A stretch of DNA of 64,000 bases from Pseudalkalibacillus hwajinpoensis (GCF_015234585.1 NZ_JADFCM010000001.1:62001-126000), one strand, 5' to 3'; shown: positions 7,041 through 16,105, counted from the first letter of the stretch. Notes: generated from the sequence alone by a model not told the origin. Made by a program: numbers and translations.

Positions 7041-8668
7041 AGAACTTTCCAACACTAAAGATTCTTGACCTCTTTCGGTTCCTATTTGAGCGGCTGGATA
7101 TTGATTATCCAACCTTGCGTCGAATACTTCAGGTAAAGCTAACGATGGATGGGAGACGCCCTACTACGATAATGAGTCAGAACATGAGTGGGAACAAAAA
7201 GAAAGATTCCAACCAGTTTCTGAAATCACTCTGGTTTTATGCTTTTATTGGCCTAACGTTGATTCCGATCCTGTTTTTTGGTGACAATTTTATGTTTCAG
7301 ATGAGCTTGATTTTCGGTGTTTTAATGTTTTTAATTATGACGGCGATGATCTCAGATTTCTCTTCTGTTCTTTTAGACGTACGAGACCAAACGGTTATTG
7401 GCACAAGACCTGTCGATCGTCGAACGATCAGTGCAGCACGGGCTGTCCACGTTACGATATATTTATTTTTCTTAACGGCTGCGATTGTTGCTGTTCCACT
7501 TATTGTAGGAACTGTGCAGTATGGAATTTTATTTGGAGTGTTATTTGTCATTACAGTGTTTTTTAGTGATTTGTTAATTGTTGCGCTTACAGCGTTGCTG
7601 TATTACATCATTTTAAAATTTTTTGGCGGAGAACGCTTAAGAGATGTCATTAATTATGTGCAAATAGGGTTATCGATCACCATCGTAGTCGGTTATCAAG
7701 TACTTGCTCGTGCTTTTGAATTTGCGGGATTACAGGTAGGCTTTTCACCAACATGGTGGAATCTCCTTTTACCGCCAGTTTGGTTTGGCGCACCGTTTGC
7801 TGTAGTGTTGAATGGGGCTAACGGAGCTTATTACTATATCTTTATCGCATTAGCTATTTTGATACCACTAATCGCTCTGTGGCTATATTTATCATTGTTA
7901 CCTACGTTTGAGAAGAACCTTCTTAAGCTCATCGATCAGACTGGCCCATCGAAAAAGAAGACATTTAAGGGAATGGAACGTTTGGCTTCATTTATCACGC
8001 GAAGCAGAGAAGAGCATGCGTTTTATCAATTTGCGGGGAGAATGCTAAAGAATGAACGTGATTTAAAACTGAAGATCTATCCTTCTCTTGGGTTTGCTAT
8101 GATCTTTCCTTTTGTTTTTCTGTATAATAGCTATTCTGCTGGGCAGTCATTTGAAGCCCTTACTTCAGGTAACTCCTATTTAACGATTTATGCGAGCATG
8201 ATGATGGTTCCGGGAATAGTGATCATGCTTCAATATTCGAGTAAAAGTAAAGGGTCATGGATTTATCATGTCACACCTATACAAAATTCTGGAGTGATTA
8301 TTAAGGGTACGTTAAAGGCTTTTCTACTTCGCCTATTTGCACCTGTGTTTGTGGCTATCAGTGCGATTTATACCTTTTTATTCGGTGTTCGAATTATTCC
8401 AGATTTGATCATCGTATGCTTAATCGCTCTTATTTATAGCGTCATTTGTTTTCGAATATTGAAAGGCACGCTTCCTTTTTCGGAGCCTTTTGAATCAGCC
8501 GGGCAAAGTGATGGTTGGAAGACTATCCCGTTTGCGTTATTGATCCCTGTATTCTGGGTCGTACACTTCATACTAACCAAAGTTCCATTCGGTACCTGGG
8601 CGTATCTCCTTGTTCTCGCGCTTATCTTACCGCTTATTTGGAATCGGGGATTAAAACATAGCGAGTAG
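7037..8668 (+). CDS. ABC transporter permease, polytopic membrane subunit
   Basis: A 543-residue integral membrane protein coupled by a 4-base overlap to the ATPase gene upstream. The first 80 residues are a cytoplasmic, charged N terminus; after that about twelve hydrophobic segments can be seen (for example LTLIPILFFG, VLMFLIMTAMI, IYLFFLTAAIVAVPLIVG, LYYIILKFF, IFIALAILIPLIAL, and four near the C terminus ending LLVLALILPLIW). A soluble stretch around 300-345 separates two membrane halves. It has no extracellular binding domain. The substrate is unknown. I recognise it only as the permease partner of the adjacent ATPase, a type found as an orphan pair in many Bacillaceae. Confidence 0.82.
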   Translation: MKNFPTLKILDLFRFLFERLDIDYPTLRRILQVKLTMDGRRPTTIMSQNMSGNKKKDSNQFLKSLWFYAFIGLTLIPILFFGDNFMFQMSLIFGVLMFLIMTAMISDFSSVLLDVRDQTVIGTRPVDRRTISAARAVHVTIYLFFLTAAIVAVPLIVGTVQYGILFGVLFVITVFFSDLLIVALTALLYYIILKFFGGERLRDVINYVQIGLSITIVVGYQVLARAFEFAGLQVGFSPTWWNLLLPPVWFGAPFAVVLNGANGAYYYIFIALAILIPLIALWLYLSLLPTFEKNLLKLIDQTGPSKKKTFKGMERLASFITRSREEHAFYQFAGRMLKNERDLKLKIYPSLGFAMIFPFVFLYNSYSAGQSFEALTSGNSYLTIYASMMMVPGIVIMLQYSSKSKGSWIYHVTPIQNSGVIIKGTLKAFLLRLFAPVFVAISAIYTFLFGVRIIPDLIIVCLIALIYSVICFRILKGTLPFSEPFESAGQSDGWKTIPFALLIPVFWVVHFILTKVPFGTWAYLLVLALILPLIWNRGLKHSE

Positions 8669-8669
8669 C

Positions 8670-8682
8670 GAGTGACAGGCAC
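8670..8682 (+). repeat. Dispersed 13-base repeat, copy 1
   Basis: GAGTGACAGGCAC occurs here, just after a stop codon and beside a terminator, and again identically at 37812-37824 in the same strand and a similar setting. Here it is followed by CCTGTC (8692-8697), which pairs with its GACAGG. Confidence 0.6.
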
Positions 8683-8702
8683 TCCTCGATTCCTGTCGAA
8701 TC

Positions 8703-8733
8703 AATAACCCACCTCATCATGAGGTGGGTTATT
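8703..8733. terminator. Bidirectional terminator between convergent genes
   Basis: Perfect AATAACCCACCTCAT/ATGAGGTGGGTTATT palindrome between the ABC permease and the convergent MFS gene. Confidence 0.8.
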
Positions 8734-8756
8734 TAGTCTTCTAGTGCTTATATGAT

Positions 8757-10091
8757 CTATACTGAGGTTTTCAATTTGCGGGCGTATACCCACATGATGA
8801 TGGCTGATAGTGCCATTAGGATCAATAAGAAGATATACGTTAGCTGGAATGATTCTGTGCTATACGTTAATCCGTTAAGTTCAAGCATGATCCCACCAGC
8901 TACAGATCCTGAGGCGCTCCCGACAAATTGTATGAGCTGTTTCATACCAATGCCAGTGGCGATTTCTTCAGAAGGAAGAATGCGTGACACCTCGTTCGTG
9001 GTACTAGATGAAAGGCTTGAGAAGCCAAAGCTTGTGAACATATAGCCAATCATAATCATGTACTCATTTAGAGGTGATAGGAAATAGAAAATCACGGTGG
9101 AGATGAGAAGCAGACCGTGAGCAAGATAAATCACTTTCATGTTTCCGTATCGATCAAGTAGTCTACCAACATAAATAGCGGCAACTGCGGAAAGCATGGC
9201 GCCTGGAAAAATAATATACCCTACGACAGAAGGTCCTTTTTCATAAACGTTCTGAAGCATGAGTGGCATAAGAAGTAAAATGGCAAAGTGGGTCGTGAAC
9301 CCAAGGTAGCTCATATACAATAGCTTTCGATATCCTTTGTTTTTAAAAAGAGACGGTTGAATAAAAGGGATATCTGTTCTTGTAATTCGAAGCCAGAGGA
9401 GTCCGCCTACGATAATGCCCAGAGCTAAAAACAGCCAATTAAAAGTTGAAATATAGAGTAGAAAGCTTGTAACAGTAGCCCCTGTCAATAGTCCTCCTAT
9501 AATGTCAAAGCTTCCTTTACGAACCTCCTCTTCCGGAAGACGACGAAAGAGAATTGGTATGAGTAAAACTACAAATAAAGTTACAGTGAAAAGATAATTC
9601 CAATCAAGATACTCCGTTACGACTCCCCCAACGACAGGGCCAAGTCCGAATCCGAGCGATGATGCTGAAGCAATCATGGCCATCGCCCGTCCGCGACTTG
9701 AAAATGGAATAAATCGTCCCGCAAAAACCATAGATAGTCCAGGTATTGCAGCTGCTCCGGTTGCTTGTAAAAGACGTGCAGCTAATAGTAGTGGAAATGT
9801 CTCTGAAAAGAAGCCAAGAACTGATCCGAGTCCAAATATGACAATCCCTGAAATTAAGAGGCGTCTGATCGGTAGATAATCCGATAGACGAGTATACGTA
9901 ATCGTGAAAATTGCGAGGATAATGGAGTATCCAGACACAATCCAGGCGCCATCTGCAGGGGAAAGGTTAAATTCAGTTAATACATTTGGTAAAGCAACAT
10001 TAAACATTGTTGTATTCATGACAACAAGCCAGACCGCCACACTTAAAAGAAGAATGGTTTTGAAATAGCTTGAAGTTGTTTTCTCGTTCAT
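8757..10091 (-). CDS. MFS transporter, multidrug-exporter type
   Basis: 444 residues, ATG 10091 preceded by AGGAGGG. Sequence features are those of the major facilitator superfamily drug:H+ antiporters: motif NTTMFNVALPNVL in helix 1, AWIVSGYSIILAIF in helix 2, the loop 2-3 motif RLSDYLPIRRLL, and GPVVGGVV in helix 5 (antiporter motif C region). Repeated hydrophobic segments cover the whole length. It probably exports hydrophobic compounds or drugs, but specificity cannot be deduced. A clear relative lies at 40950-42347 with the same TMFNVA(L/I)P and SPxxxxWVxxGY patterns, so the window carries two paralogous exporters. No adjacent regulator is visible. Confidence 0.85.
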   Translation of the reverse strand: MNEKTTSSYFKTILLLSVAVWLVVMNTTMFNVALPNVLTEFNLSPADGAWIVSGYSIILAIFTITYTRLSDYLPIRRLLISGIVIFGLGSVLGFFSETFPLLLAARLLQATGAAAIPGLSMVFAGRFIPFSSRGRAMAMIASASSLGFGLGPVVGGVVTEYLDWNYLFTVTLFVVLLIPILFRRLPEEEVRKGSFDIIGGLLTGATVTSFLLYISTFNWLFLALGIIVGGLLWLRITRTDIPFIQPSLFKNKGYRKLLYMSYLGFTTHFAILLLMPLMLQNVYEKGPSVVGYIIFPGAMLSAVAAIYVGRLLDRYGNMKVIYLAHGLLLISTVIFYFLSPLNEYMIMIGYMFTSFGFSSLSSSTTNEVSRILPSEEIATGIGMKQLIQFVGSASGSVAGGIMLELNGLTYSTESFQLTYIFLLILMALSAIIMWVYARKLKTSV

Positions 10092-10177
10092 TAAAACCCT
10101 CCTGATGCGTTAGTAAAGCACCAGCTTATTGTAAACGATAAGCGCATGATTCGTCTCATTTCACGGTTTCAATAAAA

Positions 10178-10300
10178 TTAACTCTTTTCTTTCTTGATCT
10201 TTTTAGCCAAGATTTCTTTTGCCTGGTTATAGGTAAGCCCTGAATTTGCATTGAGACGTTTCACTGTCTCAATATCCGTTCCTGTTTTCGTTTTCACCAT
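10178..10300 (-). CDS. 40-residue conserved-looking small protein
   Basis: ATG 10300 follows AAGGTGGTGA and the frame ends at TAA 10180-10178. The product reads MVKTKTGTDIETVKRLNANS then GLTYNQAKEILA and a Lys-rich end. It is highly charged, soluble and helical, with the pattern GTDIxxVKxLNxxSGLTYxxxK that looks conserved rather than random. I do not recognise the family with confidence; small sporulation or nucleic-acid associated proteins of Bacillaceae have similar composition, which is only inference. It lies alone between the divergent MFS gene and the methyltransferase gene, in a gap that otherwise holds only promoter sequence. Confidence 0.6.
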   Translation of the reverse strand: MVKTKTGTDIETVKRLNANSGLTYNQAKEILAKKIKKEKS

Positions 10301-10434
10301 TCATCACCACCTTTCGTCATTAGTTTCTGAATGAATCAACCTATTTATCCAGAGGGAAGTTCGGTTTATGGAGCAGGTAGGATACGTGATATAATGCAAG
10401 CAGATTAAAAAACTCGAAAAGTTAGGATGACACG

Positions 10435-11631
10435 ATGAGGAACGAACGAAGCGTGCAGGTGCAAGCAAAGCATCAAAAGAAATTTTATAAAGGATATCCC
10501 CTTATATTCAAGGAAGCGATTGTGAATGCAGACGTCTTGAAAGAAGAAGGGACGATTCTAAGACTAGAAGATGAGAAAGGTCAGTTTATTGCTAGAGGCT
10601 ATTATGGAAGGCAAAACAAGGGGTATGGCTGGGTGCTCTCACAAAATGAACAAGAAGCAATTGATCAGGACTTTTTTGTGAGGAAAATCCAGCAAGCCCT
10701 TCGTCATCGTACTTCGTTCTTTGAAGATCCAACAACAACGGCATTTCGCGTGGTGAATGGTGAAGGAGATGGCCTGGGAGGCGTAACCATCGATTATTTC
10801 GACGGTTATTACCTTATTAACTGGTACAGTGAAGGGATTTATTCGTTTAAAAATGTTGTAGTAGAGGCGTTAAAACAGCTTGTGGATTTTAAAGGTATCT
10901 ATGAGAAGAAACGCTTTGATGCGAAAGGTCAGTATGTAGAAGATGATGATTTTGTTGAAGGAGAACGCGGCGAATTTCCGCTAATTGTGAAAGAAAATGG
11001 CGTGAACTTTGCAGTGTATTTAAATGAAGGTGCCATGGTTGGAGTATTTCTTGATCAGCGCCCTGTTCGAAAGCTAATCCGTGATCAATACGCGAAGGGA
11101 AAAACAGTATTAAATACGTTCTCCTACACAGGTGCTTTCTCGGTATTTGCGGTTGAAGGTGGTGCGACGGGTACAACAAGCGTTGATCTTGCTAATCGAA
11201 GCTTGAATAAGACGATCGAGCAGTTTAGCGTCAACGGCATTGATTATGAAGAGCAAAACATCCTCGTGATGGATGTATTTAAATACTTCAAGTACGCCGT
11301 TAAAAAGAACTTATCTTTTGATATGGTGATTCTTGATCCTCCAAGTTTTGCACGTTCTAAGAAACATACATTTAGTGCTGCTAAAGATTATAAAGATCTG
11401 TTGAAAGATGCAATTTCAATTACGGAAGATAATGGTGTGATTGTCGCTTCAACGAACTATAGCGGCTATGATATGAAGAAATTTAAGGGGTTTGTTGATC
11501 AGGCATTTAAAGAAACGAACGGCAAATATGAGCTGCTTGAAGAATTTACACTACCTGAAGATTTTCGTACAATCAAAGAGTTTCGTGAAGGAAACTATCT
11601 TAAGGTTGTTTTCATAAAGAAAATAAAATAG
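10435..11631 (+). CDS. Class I SAM-dependent rRNA methyltransferase (RlmI/YwbD-like)
   Basis: 398 residues with the architecture of the RlmI/YwbD family: an N-terminal PUA-like RNA-binding domain (KGYPLIFKEAIV to about residue 80), a linker domain, and a C-terminal Rossmann methyltransferase. Motif I is TVLNTFSYTGAFSVFAVEGG, motif IV is DMVILDPPSFARSK, and the region around DQRPVRKLIRD is typical. Members methylate C5 of a cytosine in 23S rRNA. In E. coli RlmI modifies C1962; the exact target in this organism is not established. The start ATG 10435 has AGGATG upstream and a TATAAT lies at 10391-10396, so it is probably transcribed alone. Confidence 0.85.
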   Translation: MRNERSVQVQAKHQKKFYKGYPLIFKEAIVNADVLKEEGTILRLEDEKGQFIARGYYGRQNKGYGWVLSQNEQEAIDQDFFVRKIQQALRHRTSFFEDPTTTAFRVVNGEGDGLGGVTIDYFDGYYLINWYSEGIYSFKNVVVEALKQLVDFKGIYEKKRFDAKGQYVEDDDFVEGERGEFPLIVKENGVNFAVYLNEGAMVGVFLDQRPVRKLIRDQYAKGKTVLNTFSYTGAFSVFAVEGGATGTTSVDLANRSLNKTIEQFSVNGIDYEEQNILVMDVFKYFKYAVKKNLSFDMVILDPPSFARSKKHTFSAAKDYKDLLKDAISITEDNGVIVASTNYSGYDMKKFKGFVDQAFKETNGKYELLEEFTLPEDFRTIKEFREGNYLKVVFIKKIK

Positions 11632-11708
11632 GTTATTCGCGTTTCACTGATATCTATTAACGGGGATAAAAAGGTAAAGATCGTTGAATAGAGAGAGAGG
11701 TCGTACTC

Positions 11709-12326
11709 ATGAAACTAATTGTATTCGGAGCTACAGGCGGTACAGGAAATGCTTTTGTGAAACTGGCCATTGCAGCGGGCCATACCGTCACTGCATTTGT
11801 TCGAACACCTTCAAAACTTGAAACGACTCACAAAAATTTATCAGTTGAAATTGGCGATGCGATGCAGTCTGCTGATGTGAAGCAGGCGATAACTTCTGAC
11901 GTTGATGCCGTTATTTCATGTTTGGGTGCTAATGGACTTGGAAAAACAACAGATCTTTCTACAATGACGGCAAATATCCTCGATGCGATGAGCATTCATG
12001 ATGTAAAGCGGATCGTTTATATGGCTTCTGCTGGGATTAATAAAGAGATTCCTGGAGTGACAGGGTTTGTTGCAGGCAAGCTGTTGCAGAACGTCCTTGC
12101 TGATCATCGAAGAGCAGTCGACCTTCTTGCTGCAAGTGAAGCAGAGTGGACAGTGGCTCGTCCAATGGGATTAACGAATGATGATCGGACTGGAGAGTAT
12201 CGGAAAGCGCGAAGTGGCATTCCAAAAGGGGGACGTCGCATCGCTCGATCAGATGTAGCTGATTTTATGCTTCATACCGTAACAGATCATCTCTACATTC
12301 GAGAATCGATCGGACTTGCATACTAA
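11709..12326 (+). CDS. NAD(P)-binding oxidoreductase, atypical SDR (NmrA/YhfK-like)
   Basis: A 205-residue one-domain Rossmann protein. The dinucleotide-binding loop is GATGGTGNAF at residues 8-17, followed by the strand-helix pattern FVRTPSKL that usually reads the NADP phosphate. The later motifs DAVISCLGANG, IVYMASAGI and WTVARPMGLTND match atypical short-chain reductases such as flavin reductase/NmrA-like proteins; the classical YxxxK catalytic pair is not obvious, consistent with that group. GAGAGAGAGG lies upstream of ATG 11709. It could be a quinone or flavin reductase or a redox sensor. A perfect palindromic terminator follows directly. Confidence 0.75.
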   Translation: MKLIVFGATGGTGNAFVKLAIAAGHTVTAFVRTPSKLETTHKNLSVEIGDAMQSADVKQAITSDVDAVISCLGANGLGKTTDLSTMTANILDAMSIHDVKRIVYMASAGINKEIPGVTGFVAGKLLQNVLADHRRAVDLLAASEAEWTVARPMGLTNDDRTGEYRKARSGIPKGGRRIARSDVADFMLHTVTDHLYIRESIGLAY

Positions 12327-12355
12327 GAACCGTGAAGCTTAAGCTTCACGGTTCT
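12326..12355. terminator. Bidirectional terminator
   Basis: Perfect palindrome AGAACCGTGAAGCTT/AAGCTTCACGGTTCT between the convergent reductase and iron alcohol dehydrogenase genes; it begins in the last base of the upstream stop codon. Confidence 0.85.
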
Positions 12356-12359
12356 TTCG

Positions 12360-13574
12360 TTATACGGATACCTTCTGGGAATGAATGACGCGCTCGCCAA
12401 CTGCACGAATTAATTCTGGTGGAAGTGGATAATTGAGAGCAGCAGGATCCATTTTTACCGCTGCGATTGTAGCGTCAAGTGCATCAGGCTTAATGTCATA
12501 ATCTTTGAAATTAGCTGGAAGACCAACGTTCTGCTGCATTTCATTTAGTTTATGAATGACAGCTTGTAGCAACGCGTCATTATTCTTGCCGGTTGTCTCT
12601 AAATGAAGGGCACGAGCAAGTTCCTTTATTTTTGGAAGATAGAGATCAGGGAGCATTTCCATCACAACCGGAAGAAAAACGGCATTCGCAAGGCCGTGTG
12701 GAATGCGGAAAAGAGCTCCATACGCATGCGCAAAATTATGCACAGGAATGGCATTAAGGGCGAAGCTAAATGCCGTTATACCCATCATACTCGCTTGGAG
12801 CATTTCCATACGTGCTGTGAGGTTATCTCCCTGGTTGACGGCAGTTGAGAGATGTGACTCAATCAAGCGAATAGACTGGAGGGCATAAGCATCAGTTAGC
12901 GATGTGGCTGATGGTGAGACGAATGCTTCAATTGCGTGAGTTAACGCATCAAATCCAGTAAAAGCCGTAATGATAGGTGGTAATCCCGTTGTCAATTCTG
13001 GATCCAATATAGCCATATCGGCATTAATAAATGGATGAATAATGTTTGTCTTCATCTTGATTTCTTCGTTATAAATCACGGCAATAGGAGATACCTCTGA
13101 TCCTGTACCAGCGGTTGTAGGGATCGAGATGTGGGGAATTGGTATATGAGTGGCCTCTGGCCAGGATAAATAGAGAAGTCCTCCTGGAGTAGCTTCTTTA
13201 ATATCTGTTAATCCGTTGTGAAGGGCGTATTTCACCCCTTTCACGGTGTCCATCACGCTGCCACCGCCAACAGCGAGTAGCCCATCCGCACTTACTTCCC
13301 TGGCAAATTGAAGCGCTGCATTAACATCATGACTCCCTGCATCTTGATTGATATCAAGATAAATCCCTGCAAGTTCAGGGCCAGTCCCATGTGGTGTCAG
13401 CTCGAATATCTCTTTGATCTTTTCAACGACACCAGCTTTTTCAAGTCCGTGGTCACTAAAGAGAACCACACGCTTTGCTTGAAGTCCTCTGAACAGATCG
13501 GGTACAAGTGCCCGAGTTCCTGCCCCGCTATGAATGGCCGTTCGAAGCATATATTGAGAATATGTTAATGTCAT
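12360..13574 (-). CDS. Iron-containing alcohol dehydrogenase (R2lox operon)
   Basis: 404 residues, group III (iron) alcohol dehydrogenase. The NAD-binding GGGSVMDTVK motif lies near residue 105, and the metal site is complete: Asp in AILDPELTTG, His in FDALTHAIEAF and His residues in HNFAHAYGALFRIPHG. Such enzymes interconvert alcohols and aldehydes with NAD(H). It is the last gene of a tight minus-strand operon, 18 bases after the aldehyde dehydrogenase, with AAAGGAGG upstream of ATG 13574. Its place after R2lox and an aldehyde dehydrogenase suggests an alcohol-to-aldehyde-to-acid path, which is inference. A paralogue of a different subgroup is at 26525. Confidence 0.88.
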   Translation of the reverse strand: MTLTYSQYMLRTAIHSGAGTRALVPDLFRGLQAKRVVLFSDHGLEKAGVVEKIKEIFELTPHGTGPELAGIYLDINQDAGSHDVNAALQFAREVSADGLLAVGGGSVMDTVKGVKYALHNGLTDIKEATPGGLLYLSWPEATHIPIPHISIPTTAGTGSEVSPIAVIYNEEIKMKTNIIHPFINADMAILDPELTTGLPPIITAFTGFDALTHAIEAFVSPSATSLTDAYALQSIRLIESHLSTAVNQGDNLTARMEMLQASMMGITAFSFALNAIPVHNFAHAYGALFRIPHGLANAVFLPVVMEMLPDLYLPKIKELARALHLETTGKNNDALLQAVIHKLNEMQQNVGLPANFKDYDIKPDALDATIAAVKMDPAALNYPLPPELIRAVGERVIHSQKVSV

Positions 13575-13592
13575 ACAGTTTTACCTCCTTTA

Positions 13593-15119
13593 TTAAGATT
13601 GGTTAGAAAAGAGAAGACTGTACCAATTTCTCCGTTCGATTTCTGGCACCATGGAGGTGTGCACATGCTTCACCTGAGTATATGCGTCAAGAGAATGCTT
13701 GCCCATTTCTCTACCAATGCCACTTTGTTTGTATCCGCCAAACGGTGCATCATTTCTGAGCATATGCCAATCATTTATCCAAACAACACCGGCACGCAGT
13801 TTTCTTACTACCTTATAGGCTTTATTCACATCAGTTGACCAAACACCTGCTGCTAGTCCGTAAATCGTATCGTTCGCCATACGGATGGCATCATCAACAT
13901 CGCTATACCGGATAACAGAAAGCACAGGCCCGAAGATTTCTTCTTTGGCGATCGTCATGTCGTTCGTGACATCGGCAAAAATTGTTGGAGCAATAAAATG
14001 TCCTTTCTCACAGCCCTTCACGTTAACTTCATTCCCGCCACAAATAAGACGAGCCCCTTCCCGCTTACCTTTCTCAATGTATGATAAGATCGCTTCTTTT
14101 TGCGTAGCAGAAACCACCGGACCCATATCTGTCGCCGGATCAATTGGATTTCCAATCACAAGCTTCTCAGAAAGCTCTTTGAGTCCATCGATTACCTGAT
14201 CATACAGTTTATCTGGCACAAAGAGTCTCGTTCCGGATTCGCACAATTGACCAGAGTGAAGGAAGACGCCGAACAGACTGCCAGGAAGGGCGATTGAAAG
14301 ATCTGCATCATCCAGGATAATGGAAGGTGATTTCCCACCAAGTTCAAGCGTTGTGTTCTTCACTGTTTTAGTAGCTAGACTCATAATGTGACGTCCCACT
14401 TCAGTAGAACCAGTGAAAGCTATCTTATCGACTTTAGGGTGCGTAGCGAGTGGTTCACCAACGTCTTTTCCACTACCCGTGACAACATTTATCACTCCTC
14501 TGGGAACTATTTCAGAAATAATTTCAGCGAGACGGAGCGTTGTAAGTGGTGTATAACTCGCTGGTTTAATAACGATGGTGTTCCCCATGGCAAGGGCAGG
14601 TGCGATCTTCCACGTTGCAATAAGCATAGGCATGTTCCATGGCGTTATGGCGGCACAGACGCCGATTGGCTCACGCCAGATAAAGTTATGAGCTGGTCCT
14701 GGAAACGGAGGAGATGGCAGTGTTTCTGAATAGGTGTAATCGAGCACAAATTTACCGAGAGTCTGGAATAGATCCACCATCTGAATGATGTCATTGGATC
14801 CAAGTCTTCTAACGGTGCCACCTGAAGAGAGCGCTTCTAAGGCAACAAGTTCTTCTGCATTTTCCATGATTTTCTGAGCGATGGAATAAAGGACTTTCGA
14901 TCGCTCTTTTGGAGGCATCTCACGCCATTCTTCATTATCGAATGCTTTGGATGCTGCCTCTACAGCTCGGTCAACATCTTTAGCGTTACCGCTCGTTACT
15001 TTTGCGATTACATCTCCAGTAGCAGGATTCATCACCTCGAACAGTTGACCACTTTCTGAAGGAGACCATTCTCCATTAATAAAAAGCGGAAATGACTTTA
15101 TTTCTACGTTTACTGACAT
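13593..15119 (-). CDS. Aldehyde dehydrogenase family protein (R2lox operon)
   Basis: 508 residues with the full aldehyde dehydrogenase fold. The N-terminal substrate domain starts FPLFINGEWSPS; the NAD site shows ITPWNMPMLIATWKIAPAL and FTGSTEVGR; the general base Glu is in LELGGKSP and the nucleophile Cys in HSGQLCESGTRLF; the late motif KEEIFGPVLSVI is present. It oxidises an aldehyde to the acid with NAD(P)+. It sits 18 bases after R2lox and 18 bases before the alcohol dehydrogenase and has GAGGAAGAGCT before ATG 15119, so the three are cotranscribed. Substrate unknown. A second, more distant aldehyde dehydrogenase is at 59237. Confidence 0.9.
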   Translation of the reverse strand: MSVNVEIKSFPLFINGEWSPSESGQLFEVMNPATGDVIAKVTSGNAKDVDRAVEAASKAFDNEEWREMPPKERSKVLYSIAQKIMENAEELVALEALSSGGTVRRLGSNDIIQMVDLFQTLGKFVLDYTYSETLPSPPFPGPAHNFIWREPIGVCAAITPWNMPMLIATWKIAPALAMGNTIVIKPASYTPLTTLRLAEIISEIVPRGVINVVTGSGKDVGEPLATHPKVDKIAFTGSTEVGRHIMSLATKTVKNTTLELGGKSPSIILDDADLSIALPGSLFGVFLHSGQLCESGTRLFVPDKLYDQVIDGLKELSEKLVIGNPIDPATDMGPVVSATQKEAILSYIEKGKREGARLICGGNEVNVKGCEKGHFIAPTIFADVTNDMTIAKEEIFGPVLSVIRYSDVDDAIRMANDTIYGLAAGVWSTDVNKAYKVVRKLRAGVVWINDWHMLRNDAPFGGYKQSGIGREMGKHSLDAYTQVKHVHTSMVPEIERRNWYSLLFSNQS

Positions 15120-15137
15120 AGCTCTTCCTCCTTTACT

Positions 15138-16028
15138 TTAAAGAACGCCAACATCGGATTCAGAAGTACGGTAAATCTCGTTGATGTCTTTTCCTTTTGC
15201 GCGTGCAAGGATGTTCATCCTTATCGATAGCTGTTTCATAGAAAAGGCCATTGTGGCATCAAGTGTATTTCCGAATGCGCTATGTGTTTTTTCTCCTATT
15301 CCTTCCTGTGTTAACTGCTCTGCAAGTGGGGCGAGCTGATTCATCTTATTTTGCACAATCTCAAAGAGGTGGGGATGTTCAGCAATCAGGCGCTGTAACA
15401 AGAAGGTTCCATAGCCGATATGACGTGATTCATCTTTTTTAAGCAATCCAACGCCTTTCATTAATCCTGGCATAACCTTGGCTTTATCAAGAGATTCGTA
15501 GAAAGAAAAATAGCCCGTTTCAGCAAGAACCCCTTCCACAAACATATTGTAGACAGTAGAAGCTTCAGCTAGCGCTTCAGGAGAATGGTCCTGGTGGAGT
15601 TTCCCCATTGCTTCCGGTAATATAGAATAAAAAATTTCACGATAGGTGTCGGAGTGAAAACGGGACAGGTCCCCGGTTTGACCAATCTCATTTAGAAATA
15701 CACGAAAGAACTCCGTGTGCTTTGCTTCCTCAAAAAGAAAAGTTGTTAAGTACATCTCTTCTTCTAATCTTCCTTCTTTTGCGATCACCATGATTAATGG
15801 CAGAAGGTCCAATGTGACTGCTTCTTCACCAGCCTGAAATTGAGAAATAAGTCTCAGTATCTCTTCTTGTTGATCCCCGGTTAGAAACTTCCAATCTTTT
15901 ACGTCTTGAGTAAAATCAATCTCTCTTGGGTCCCATCCGCCAAATTTCTTCGCTTTTTGATAAAGACGAAATGGCAGGGAATCTTCCTGAAGTCCGCGGT
16001 TGCTTGTCGTTATCATTTCTTTCCGCAT
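15138..16028 (-). CDS. R2-like ligand-binding oxidase (R2lox), Mn/Fe ferritin-like protein
   Basis: A 296-residue ferritin-superfamily protein that matches R2lox rather than a ribonucleotide reductase subunit. All six expected metal ligands are present by my count: Glu-68 (AGEEAV), Glu-101 and His-104 (EEAKHTEF), Glu-165 (EGVLAETG), Glu-200 and His-203 (DESRHIGYG). Val-71 and Tyr-160 occupy the positions of the unusual Val-Tyr ether crosslink known from the Geobacillus enzyme. Characterised R2lox proteins carry a Mn/Fe centre and a bound fatty acid and are thought to do two-electron C-H oxidation; their natural substrate is unknown. ATG 16028 has AAAGGTGG upstream. First gene of an operon with aldehyde and alcohol dehydrogenases, divergent from a LuxR-type gene. 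Confidence 0.9.
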   Translation of the reverse strand: MRKEMITTSNRGLQEDSLPFRLYQKAKKFGGWDPREIDFTQDVKDWKFLTGDQQEEILRLISQFQAGEEAVTLDLLPLIMVIAKEGRLEEEMYLTTFLFEEAKHTEFFRVFLNEIGQTGDLSRFHSDTYREIFYSILPEAMGKLHQDHSPEALAEASTVYNMFVEGVLAETGYFSFYESLDKAKVMPGLMKGVGLLKKDESRHIGYGTFLLQRLIAEHPHLFEIVQNKMNQLAPLAEQLTQEGIGEKTHSAFGNTLDATMAFSMKQLSIRMNILARAKGKDINEIYRTSESDVGVL

Positions 16029-16091
16029 CTTTGACCACCTTTCAATACTTGCGATTTAATCTAGCAAATTTTATAATGAAGGAGCTATCAG

Positions 16092-16105
16092 AGAAAGCGC
16101 TTACA
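16092..16105 (+). promoter_or_regulatory. Candidate CcpA (cre) site between R2lox operon and luxR-type gene
   Basis: AGAAAGCGCTTACA fits the core cre consensus TGWAARCGYWWWCW except for the first T. It lies in the 135-base divergent promoter region, so carbon-catabolite control of either side is possible. Confidence 0.45.

Noticed and set aside
15138..16028. Ribonucleotide reductase small subunit
   Set aside because: No large subunit gene nearby, length about 296, and R2lox-specific Val/Tyr crosslink residues with the EEAV and EEAKHTEF pattern present.
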